Shown here: positions 1-5,246 of the stretch, piece by piece
How positions within the stretch are numbered: the first letter of the stretch is position 1
Layout: each line of letters begins with the position of its first letter
NCBI GenBank assembly: GCA_022615805.1
Contig: JAKEGO010000006.1
Location: forward strand, 1-5,596
DNA length: 5,596 nucleotides
Direction of reading: 5' to 3'
From: Thermoplasmata archaeon
GTDB lineage: Archaea; Thermoplasmatota; JAKEGO01
Notes under the pieces: generated by a model
The model's input: only the letters and a program-made list of their open reading frames with translations
Told to the model about the DNA's origin: nothing
Databases searched by the model: none
Position numbers and translations under genes: made by a program

Positions 1-2
1 AG

Positions 3-593
3 CTCGTGCTGGAGGCCATAGACGAAAGAGGGTACGGCGGCGAGATCTCGCTCGCCCTCGACGCCGCGGCCAGCGGCTTCAGGGACGGCGAAGGGTACTC
101 CATCGGCGGGAAGTGGCTGACGCCCGGGGAGCTGCAGGACCTCTATGCCGACCTCGTCTCCTCCTATCCGATATTGTCCCTCGAGGACCCCTTCGACGAG
201 TCGGACTGGGACTCCTTCAGGGCGATGACGGAGCGGCTCGGCGGCAGGATAAGGGTCATCGGGGACGACCTGTTCGTCTCGAACCCCGCGTTGCTCTCCC
301 GGGGGATCGAGGAGGGTACCGCCAACGCCATCCTGCTCAAGGTGAACCAGATCGGGACGGTCTCCGAGGCCCTCGAATCGGTCACCCTCGCCTACGGGGC
401 GAACTTCGATGTCATGGTCTCGCACAGGTCCGGCGAGACGTGCGACGACTTCATCGCCGACCTCGCGGTGGGGACCGGGTGCGGCATGATCAAGGCCGGC
501 GCCCCCTGCCGGTCCGAGAGGACCGCGAAGTACAACCGCCTCCTCAGGATCGCGGAGGCGGGCCTTCCCTACGGCCTGCGCGACAAGGCGTGA
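3..593 (+). CDS. eno: Enolase (phosphopyruvate hydratase), C-terminal half, 5' truncated by window
   Basis: Enolase interconverts 2-phosphoglycerate and phosphoenolpyruvate in cytoplasmic glycolysis and gluconeogenesis. The reading frame is already open at base 3, so the GTG at base 6 is not the true start; about 197 residues of a protein that is usually 400-430 residues long are present. The barrel-domain signatures appear in order. The LALDAAAS stretch holds the first metal-ligand Asp (bases 60-62). SLEDPF holds the metal-ligand Glu (183-185). GDDLFVSNP holds the third metal ligand (264-266). LLKVNQIGT holds the catalytic base Lys (339-341). SHRSGET holds the active-site His (423-425). MIKAGAP holds the substrate-binding Lys (492-494), followed by RSERTAKYNRLLRI. 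All key residues in this half are intact, so the enzyme is probably functional. The next gene has its own promoter 100 bases downstream, so co-transcription is not needed. Confidence 0.97.
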   Translation, partial: LVLEAIDERGYGGEISLALDAAASGFRDGEGYSIGGKWLTPGELQDLYADLVSSYPILSLEDPFDESDWDSFRAMTERLGGRIRVIGDDLFVSNPALLSRGIEEGTANAILLKVNQIGTVSEALESVTLAYGANFDVMVSHRSGETCDDFIADLAVGTGCGMIKAGAPCRSERTAKYNRLLRIAEAGLPYGLRDKA

Positions 594-628
594 ACGGCGC
601 CGGCGTCCACGCCATCATGAGATGGCAT

Positions 629-656
629 GCGCGACCAAGCGCGCCGGACCCCTTTT
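629..656 (+). terminator. Possible terminator after enolase
   Basis: A 5-bp GC stem (GCGCG at 629-633 with CGCGC at 640-644, six-base loop) is followed after eight bases by TTTT at 653-656. Archaeal termination usually depends on T-rich tracts, and this one is short, so the call is weak. It lies between the enolase stop and the next promoter, where a terminator would be expected. Confidence 0.3.
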
Positions 657-694
657 CAGCGGGCAGATCCGACGGATGGGTCAAGGTTTCGGAT

Positions 695-706
695 AACGTT
701 ATATGG
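695..706 (+). promoter_or_regulatory. Archaeal TATA box for the RND exporter gene
   Basis: TTATAT at 699-704, in the context AACGTTATATGG, is the only AT-rich hexamer of this type in the gap. Its centre is about 30 bases before the ATG at 732. A transcript starting 25-28 bases downstream would therefore have almost no 5' leader. No Shine-Dalgarno site is seen before 732, which agrees with leaderless or near-leaderless translation. The box lies inside the longer open frame starting at 627, which argues against that upstream start. Confidence 0.7.
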
Positions 707-731
707 CCGTTACAGCATCGGCTTCCCTGCA

Positions 732-3377
732 ATGATACTGGGTAAGATAAGGACGACCCTGATGGGATTGTACGTCCGGTTCGTCACGAAGAGCCCTCTC
801 GTTTCCGTTCTCGTCATCACCGCCATCACGATAATGTTGGCCCTGCAGATGGCGCGATTCGAGGATCACATCGCCTCCGACCTCGAGACCTACCTTCCGA
901 AGGGAGCCCAGGAGAGCGAGACCCTGAAGAGGATCACGAAGCACTGGGCCACCAACGTCGAGATAATCTTCATCGAGACCGACAACGCCTACTACCCGGA
1001 GATCAAGGACAACATCACCCACAGGAGGATCCTGAGGGAGATCTCGTACCTCGAGGGGAACGAGACATGGGGCGGCCTGAACCCAGACAGGACCGACCGC
1101 GGCGTCATCGACGACATCGCGTACTCGATAAGCATCTCCATCCTCATCAAGGAGATCAACAGCTCGGGCCCGAGGATGGCCAACGTCCTCGAGGACCACA
1201 TGGCCGAGAACCTGGCCGAGATAGTGGGCGGCGAGGACGTCAACATCACCTCCGCCGACGACGAGGCGCTGAAGGGCTTCGGCCACTACGACATCCCCCA
1301 GACGCAGCAGCAGATCAACCAGATAATCTCGCAGATCCCCCAGAACGTGCTGGACGCGATGGTGGCAGACACCAACGACGATGGCATATGGGACACGTCG
1401 TACATCATGTTCGGCGTAGTCGACGACGTCGAGGACAAGGACCTCATCGAGAGGGTCGACGCCATGATGGCCAACCGCCCCATGAAGAACACGCGGATGG
1501 AGCAGACGGGCATAATCCCCATCATGATGGAGGTGACGGACGAGGCGATGATGCAGCTCGTTCTCACGATGCCGTGGGCGGCGCTCTTCACGATGGGCGT
1601 CATCTTCTACTTCCATAGGTCGTTGAAGATCATCCTGATCGCGGGCATCCCCCTCCTGTACACGCTCATCTGGACCTTCGGGCTCATCGTCCTCATGGAC
1701 GTGATGGTCTCGCCCATCATCGTCGCCGCCATCCCCATGCTGATAGGCCTCGGCGTGGATTACTCGCTCCACCTCTCCAACCGCATCGCGGAGTTCCAGC
1801 GGGAGGAGAACGAGGAGGTCCACGAAGCGATCAAGGACTCGCTCCTCACCACCGGCAAGGCAATCTTCCTCTCCGTCATCACGACGATCATCGGGTTCGC
1901 CTCCCTACTGACATCGACGCTCGAGCCCATCGTGATGATGGGGATCGCGCTGATAACCGGCATCATGAGCGCCTACGTCCTCACCCTGATCCTCGTGCCG
2001 AACCTGGTCATCCTGCTGAAGTACAGGAAGACCGACCTCCCGGGATGGAGGCGGTTCTCCGAGTACCCGGTCAGGTTCAGGTGGCCGATCGTGATATTCG
2101 TCATCATCATCACCATCGTTTCCCTCACGCAGGTGGCGATCATGACCGGGACGGAGACCGAGCGGCCCAAGGAACGCGACACCGGCCTGGAGACCATCAC
2201 GACCATCCGCAAGTTCTCCAGCCTCTGGTCGTCGGGCCAGTCGGCGCTCGTCCTCATCGAGGGGGACGCCCCCTACGTGCTGAAGGAGCTCCCGCTGCTC
2301 GACGGCATCGACATGCTGGAGAACGGCGCGGGAACGCAGGCCGGCATCAACGACATCCGCCTGGTCAACGCCACGTGCATCGTCGACGTCTTCAAATCGA
2401 TCGCTCTCAACATCTCGTGGACGACGACGGAGGGCGGGATCAACGACACGTTCATACCGCCGATCCTCCGGCCGATCTGGAAACAGATATCGCAGATCAT
2501 CGGGAACAACACCAAACAGTACTACCTGATAATGACCTACTGGGACTTCATCCACTGGCTCCCGGACGAGCAGCTCCGCAGGGAGGCGATCGACATCTTC
2601 TACGACTCCCTCACCGAGGAGCTCCGGGCGATGCTGGTGAACGACGATTACAGCATGACCCTCATGATCGTCAACTTCCCGTACCTCGGTGTCGGGGAGA
2701 CCGAGCGGATAATCGACGACATCAACAAGGTGGTCGCCAACGTCAATCCGAACATGCAGGACGGGCAGGCCACGAAAGCCACTGGCCTCGCCGCCCTCAT
2801 ACTGATCGGGAACGAGGCCATCGTTCAGAGCATGCGGGGGACGCTCTGGCTATGCCTCATCCTCGTGTTCCTGAGCCTCACGTTTATATTCGGCTCGCTC
2901 CGCCTCGGCGTGATAACGATGATCCCCATCCTGCTCGTCGTGGCGTGGCAGCCGTTGACGATGGCCTCCGTCTCTGGCTTCACGGGGGGTGCCACGCTGA
3001 ACATGATGACCGCCATGATCGGTTCCCTCGTCATCGGGACGGGGATCGATTTCTCCTGCCACATCAGCGCGCGCCTCCGAGAGGAGGGGGAGACCATCCA
3101 GGGGGTAAAGAAGACGACCGAGCACACGGGGCAGACGATAGCCGAAGCGACCCTCACGACCGTCGCGGGCCTGTCGGGGGGGCTGGCGGTCACCTGGTTC
3201 CGCGGGTTCTTCTTCATAATCATGGCCCTGATCCTCTACGCGATGTTCGCCGGCCTCGTCCTGCTGCCCGCCATCTACGCCATTTTGATCAAGCACAACG
3301 AGAAGAAGTACCGGAAGTACCTGAAACCGGAAGGGGCAGACGGCGACGTCATCGAGGCGGAAGTTATCGAACCGTGA
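732..3377 (+). CDS. RND/MMPL superfamily exporter (HAE3-like, COG1033 type)
   Basis: This 881-residue polytopic membrane protein has the duplicated RND architecture. TM1 (about 23-41) is followed by external domain 1 (about 44-275) and TM2-6 (about 277-430). TM7 (451-471) is followed by external domain 2 (about 472-700) and TM8-12 (about 704-853), ending in a short charged cytoplasmic tail. Members use ion gradients to move hydrophobic or amphiphilic molecules such as lipids; the substrate here cannot be read from the sequence. TM4 carries GLGVDYS (D343-Y344), the charged pair typical of MMPL/HAE3 proton relays. The equivalent TM10 site is GTGIDFS (D773-F774). Domain 1 starts with the family-typical SDLETYLPKG after TM1. 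All eight N-X-S/T sequons lie in the external domains. Start choice: an open frame extends back to an ATG at 627, but the TATA box at 699-704 lies inside it, and those 35 residues look non-coding. A second in-frame ATG at 762 is possible. It appears to be a single-gene transcript with no visible partner. Confidence 0.93.
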   Translation: MILGKIRTTLMGLYVRFVTKSPLVSVLVITAITIMLALQMARFEDHIASDLETYLPKGAQESETLKRITKHWATNVEIIFIETDNAYYPEIKDNITHRRILREISYLEGNETWGGLNPDRTDRGVIDDIAYSISISILIKEINSSGPRMANVLEDHMAENLAEIVGGEDVNITSADDEALKGFGHYDIPQTQQQINQIISQIPQNVLDAMVADTNDDGIWDTSYIMFGVVDDVEDKDLIERVDAMMANRPMKNTRMEQTGIIPIMMEVTDEAMMQLVLTMPWAALFTMGVIFYFHRSLKIILIAGIPLLYTLIWTFGLIVLMDVMVSPIIVAAIPMLIGLGVDYSLHLSNRIAEFQREENEEVHEAIKDSLLTTGKAIFLSVITTIIGFASLLTSTLEPIVMMGIALITGIMSAYVLTLILVPNLVILLKYRKTDLPGWRRFSEYPVRFRWPIVIFVIIITIVSLTQVAIMTGTETERPKERDTGLETITTIRKFSSLWSSGQSALVLIEGDAPYVLKELPLLDGIDMLENGAGTQAGINDIRLVNATCIVDVFKSIALNISWTTTEGGINDTFIPPILRPIWKQISQIIGNNTKQYYLIMTYWDFIHWLPDEQLRREAIDIFYDSLTEELRAMLVNDDYSMTLMIVNFPYLGVGETERIIDDINKVVANVNPNMQDGQATKATGLAALILIGNEAIVQSMRGTLWLCLILVFLSLTFIFGSLRLGVITMIPILLVVAWQPLTMASVSGFTGGATLNMMTAMIGSLVIGTGIDFSCHISARLREEGETIQGVKKTTEHTGQTIAEATLTTVAGLSGGLAVTWFRGFFFIIMALILYAMFAGLVLLPAIYAILIKHNEKKYRKYLKPEGADGDVIEAEVIEP

Positions 3378-3378
3378 A

Positions 3379-3423
3379 CGGGTTTCCCCGAGCCTCCGTC
3401 ACGCCGTCACGCGGGGATACCCG
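3379..3423 (+). repeat. Inverted repeat (11 of 12 pairs) with a tandem octamer in its loop
   Basis: CGGGTTTCCCCG (3379-3390) pairs with CGGGGATACCCG (3412-3423) at 11 of 12 positions; the only mismatch is T3384 with T3418. The 21-base loop contains two perfect head-to-tail copies of CCGTCACG (3396-3403 and 3404-3411). The hairpin starts two bases after the exporter stop codon, so it would sit at the 3' end of that mRNA. It could stabilise the end of the transcript or take part in termination between the converging genes. No T-tract follows, so a simple intrinsic terminator is unlikely. Confidence 0.6.
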
Positions 3424-3444
3424 ATCGGTCCCTATACCGGTCGG
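3421..3444 (+). repeat. Second hairpin, overlapping the first by three bases
   Basis: CCGATCGGT (3421-3429) pairs with ACCGGTCGG (3436-3444) over nine positions as RNA, with one G-U wobble, around a six-base loop CCCUAU. Bases 3421-3423 are also used by the preceding hairpin, so both full-length stems cannot form at once. The near-palindrome could alternatively be a DNA-binding site. It lies in the convergent gap between the exporter and the minus-strand microgene. Confidence 0.5.
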
Positions 3445-3541
3445 CCCGCTGACGCACGATGGCCACGGCACCCATCTGGGAACGACGTGATATCCGAGGG
3501 GGTCGGGGGACGGCTCCGGGGCCGGCCTTTGAGGGTACGCT

Positions 3542-3643
3542 CTACCCGCACATGGCGAACCCGCATATCACGCACATCTCGCATCCCTCGATGTGGGCCA
3601 GGACCGAGAGACAGTACGGGCAACGGTCGGTCATCATCGGCAT
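3542..3643 (-). CDS. Zinc-ribbon microprotein (33 residues), resembling the C-terminal tail of B12-dependent ribonucleotide reductase
   Basis: The minus-strand frame from ATG at 3643-3641 to TAG at 3544-3542 encodes 33 residues with six cysteines (C8, C11, C21, C24, C27, C32) and one histidine (H17). The pattern is CPYC, then L-x-H-x-E-G-C-x-x-C, then ICGF and a final CG. From memory this is very close to the Cys-rich tail of adenosylcobalamin-dependent (class II) ribonucleotide reductases, where the cysteines bind zinc and/or relay electrons. Here it stands alone: an in-frame TGA immediately precedes the ATG, so it is not the visible end of a longer frame. Support for expression comes from a minus-strand TATA element (3687-3679) and GGTGATCC (3655-3648), an exact complement of the 16S anti-Shine-Dalgarno region, four bases before the ATG. 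In 28 of 32 codons after the start the third base is G or C, like the neighbouring genes. In-frame ATGs at 3637 and 3634 are alternative starts. Its function is unknown; a redox or metal-binding role is inference. A 71-residue out-of-frame ORF on the same strand (3647-3432) overlaps it and lacks any recognisable motif. Confidence 0.7.
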   Translation of the reverse strand: MPMMTDRCPYCLSVLAHIEGCEMCVICGFAMCG

Positions 3644-3647
3644 TCAC

Positions 3648-3655
3648 GGATCACC
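3648..3655 (-). promoter_or_regulatory. Shine-Dalgarno site of the zinc-ribbon microgene
   Basis: Read on the minus strand, the sequence is GGTGATCC, the full complement of GGATCACC near the 3' end of 16S rRNA. It ends four bases before the ATG at 3643, and its GGTGA part lies seven bases upstream. This placement decides the start in favour of 3643 over the in-frame ATGs at 3637 and 3634. Confidence 0.6.
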
Positions 3656-3678
3656 GGAAGCACGAGGACACCCTGGGT

Positions 3679-3687
3679 GATATACAA
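3679..3687 (-). promoter_or_regulatory. TATA box for the minus-strand zinc-ribbon microgene
   Basis: On the minus strand this reads TTGTATATC. Transcription starting about 25 bases downstream (near 3658) would give a leader of about 15 bases. That leader would contain the Shine-Dalgarno site at 3655-3648. Confidence 0.5.
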
Positions 3688-3926
3688 GCCCACCAGGGAT
3701 GGGTGAAAGTGCTGCCCTCGCGGTCCGCACCGTTCGAGGACGACGTTCCAGCACCCGAACGGTCCATTGCCGACGTCACATCCATCGAGCCATCCGGGAA
3801 CGACATCGCTTCGTCCGCATGGTCCGCGGCCACCGCGCCGTGCGTACGACCCCCATCGGACGTTCCAGCGTCAGGTTGACCCCCGGCCGATGTACGGCCC
3901 CATCTCCGTCATCCAGCGTTCAATTC
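3687..3926. other. Divergent intergenic region, no convincing gene
   Basis: This 240-base stretch lies between the TATA boxes of the divergent microgene and glycosyltransferase gene. Open frames cross it on both strands, including an N-terminal extension of the glycosyltransferase frame from 3699. Their products are Arg/Ser/Pro-rich, with no hydrophobic core pattern or recognisable motif. Visible structure is limited to an inverted repeat at 3729-3763, two copies of GACGTTCCAGC (3742-3752 and 3859-3869), and a small GGCCG/CGGCC dyad at 3884-3898. It probably holds regulatory sites for one or both genes. Confidence 0.5.
3729..3763. repeat. Perfect 8-bp inverted repeat upstream of the microgene promoter
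   Basis: ACCGTTCG (3729-3736) and CGAACGGT (3756-3763) are exact reverse complements separated by 19 bases. The element lies roughly 40-80 bases upstream of the minus-strand TATA box, where an archaeal activator or repressor could bind. A chance dyad is also possible in GC-rich DNA. Confidence 0.35.
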
Positions 3927-3933
3927 TTATATC
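3922..3933 (+). promoter_or_regulatory. TATA box for the glycosyltransferase gene
   Basis: TTATAT at 3927-3932 is preceded by AATTC, giving a possible purine BRE. Its centre is about 25 bases before the GTG at 3954, so transcription is expected to begin at or within a few bases of the start codon (leaderless mRNA). A GGAG at 3946-3949 lies four bases before the GTG and would only matter if the transcript starts earlier. Confidence 0.75.
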
Positions 3934-3953
3934 CGCGAGGGCTCTGGAGTGCC

Positions 3954-5111
3954 GTGCGGATATCCCAGTTCTGCATCCGGTACCCGCCGGCGATGGGCGG
4001 TGTGGAGACGCACGTCAAGGAGATATCCGAGAGGTTCATCCGGAGGGGGCACGAGGTGACCGTCCACACCACCGACCTCGACACCGAGTTCCCCTTCGCC
4101 CGCCTCCGGGAGGTTGACGACCCCCCCTGGGTGGTGCGGCACAGGGCGAGGAACCCGTTCCCCTTCCACTACGTCGTCGCACCGGGGATGATGCGCGCCA
4201 TCGGGGACGCCGTGGACATCGTCCACGCGCACTCCTACGGGTACTTCCAGACGAACCTCGCGCCCTTCGTCGCCGGCCTGAGGGACGTCCCGCTGGTGGT
4301 CACGCCGCACTACCACCCTCCGTGGACGATGATCGGCGGCGAGGGCCGGATGAGGGCACGCAGGGCATTCGACCGGGCCGTGGCCCCGTTCCTCCTTTCT
4401 CGGGCCTCGGCGATCGTGAACGTCTCGCGGGAGGAGCGGGACCAGATGGACGGCGTCGTCCCGCACGGCGTCCGGCGCGAGGTCATCCCCAACGGCATCG
4501 ACCTCGGCCGGTTCACCCCGCCACCCGACGGCAGGGCCTTCAGGGAGGAGCACGGCATCGAGGGGAGGATGCTGCTCTATACGGGCAGGCTCGCCAAGAA
4601 CAAGAGGCTCGAGCACGTCATCGAGATGCTGCCCGGGCTGCTCGCCGACCACGACGACCTCACCTTCGTCGCCGTGGGCGCGGACAACGGCATGCGCGAG
4701 CCGTGGGAGAGGCTCGCCCGCGATAAACGGGTCGCCGAAAGGGTCCGGTTCATCGACTTCGTGCCCTACGACGTCCTGGTGGACGCGTACGGCGCAGCCG
4801 ACGTCTACATCCTCCCCTCGGACTACGAGGCCTTCGGCATCGTCCTCCTGGAAGCCATGGCAGCCAAGGTCCCGGTCGTCGCAAGCCGGGTCGGCGGCGT
4901 GCCGGACGTGGTCGAGGACGGCGTCACCGGGCGCCTGTACCCGTACGGCGACCTCGATGCGCTGCGCGAGGCCGTGGACGGGCTCCTCCGGGACCCGGCC
5001 GAGGGGGCGCGAATGGGAGAGCGCGGGCGGAACCGGGTGGCGGAGCACTTCACATGGGACAGCGTGGTGGACAGGCTACTCGGGCTCTACGGCGACCTCG
5101 ACCGCAGCTGA
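3954..5111 (+). CDS. Glycosyltransferase family 4 (GT-B fold), GTG start
   Basis: This 385-residue enzyme transfers a sugar from an activated donor, typically a nucleotide sugar, to a lipid or glycan acceptor at the cytoplasmic membrane face. No membrane helix is evident. The N-terminal Rossmann domain opens with MRISQFCIRYPPAMGGVETH, the classic GT4 start including the GG-x-E/Q-x-H acceptor-side loop. VIPNGID marks the interdomain region. The C-terminal domain has YTGRLAKNK, with phosphate-contacting R212 and K217, and EAFGIVLLE, the E-x7-E donor-binding motif (E292 and E300), followed by AAKVPVVASRVGGVPDVV. All catalytic-site motifs are intact and the length is normal for the family. The start at GTG 3954 is chosen because family homology begins exactly there and the TATA box lies 25 bases upstream. 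The open frame continues back to 3699, but that part looks non-coding. Donor and acceptor cannot be assigned. S-layer or protein N-glycans, glycolipids and exopolysaccharide are all possible. Confidence 0.95.
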   Translation: MRISQFCIRYPPAMGGVETHVKEISERFIRRGHEVTVHTTDLDTEFPFARLREVDDPPWVVRHRARNPFPFHYVVAPGMMRAIGDAVDIVHAHSYGYFQTNLAPFVAGLRDVPLVVTPHYHPPWTMIGGEGRMRARRAFDRAVAPFLLSRASAIVNVSREERDQMDGVVPHGVRREVIPNGIDLGRFTPPPDGRAFREEHGIEGRMLLYTGRLAKNKRLEHVIEMLPGLLADHDDLTFVAVGADNGMREPWERLARDKRVAERVRFIDFVPYDVLVDAYGAADVYILPSDYEAFGIVLLEAMAAKVPVVASRVGGVPDVVEDGVTGRLYPYGDLDALREAVDGLLRDPAEGARMGERGRNRVAEHFTWDSVVDRLLGLYGDLDRS

Positions 5112-5194
5112 CGGACGCGGGGGTGCCGGCCTCGCGGGGGAATGGACGCTGGCGCGGCGGACCGGGCGCAGGGTCGTGGGGAGCGGGTGGATAG

Positions 5195-5203
5195 TTTTAT
5201 AAT
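5195..5203 (+). promoter_or_regulatory. TATA box for the TPR gene
   Basis: TTTTATAAT is a strong archaeal TATA element in otherwise GC-rich DNA. A transcript starting about 25 bases downstream (near 5224) would carry a leader of roughly 20 bases that includes the Shine-Dalgarno site at 5232-5238. The predicted transcript start excludes the earlier ATGs at 5142 (in frame) and 5215 (out of frame). Confidence 0.75.
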
Positions 5204-5231
5204 CCATCGTCGCGATGAGCGGCTACATCCC

Positions 5232-5238
5232 GGAGGGG
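5232..5238 (+). promoter_or_regulatory. Shine-Dalgarno site of the TPR gene
   Basis: GGAGGGG lies eight bases before the ATG at 5247 and is a good match to the anti-Shine-Dalgarno sequence. It fixes the start at 5247. Confidence 0.7.
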
Positions 5239-5246
5239 CATTTCCG

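Noticed and set aside
699..1823. Long minus-strand open frame (374 codons) opposite the exporter
   Set aside because: It is a shadow of a high-GC gene: the product is His/Asp/Val-rich with no fold-like pattern, and the plus strand encodes a clear RND protein.
2045..3490. Plus-strand 481-codon frame overlapping the exporter
   Set aside because: It is an Arg/His/Pro-rich shifted frame inside a well-supported gene, with no sign of a real frameshift in the exporter.
3498..3535. Possible G-quadruplex (runs of 5, 5, 4 and 3 G on the plus strand)
   Set aside because: Two of the three loops are 8 and 11 bases, beyond the usual limit, and G-runs are common in this GC-rich DNA.
3432..3647. Minus-strand 71-codon frame (GTG start) overlapping the microgene out of frame
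   Set aside because: It is Arg/Pro/Asp-rich with no motif, whereas the overlapping frame has an ordered six-cysteine pattern and better-placed initiation signals.
3459..3680. Plus-strand 73-codon frame, with a weak CCTATACC about 25 bases upstream
   Set aside because: It runs antisense to the zinc-ribbon microgene, and its central residues are explained by the complement of the Cys codons. The TATA match is poor and is part of the hairpin loop.
3542..3833. The zinc ribbon as the remnant of a decayed ribonucleotide reductase gene
   Set aside because: The upstream minus-strand sequence in all frames shows no reductase-like residues, an in-frame stop directly precedes the ATG, and a promoter and ribosome binding site sit just upstream.
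3742..3869. Two copies of GACGTTCCAGC 117 bases apart
   Set aside because: There are only two copies with no regular spacing or associated element, so this is too little to call a repeat family or binding site.
3927..5048. Long minus-strand open frame (373 codons) opposite the glycosyltransferase
   Set aside because: It is a high-GC shadow with low-complexity composition; the plus-strand frame carries all GT4 motifs.
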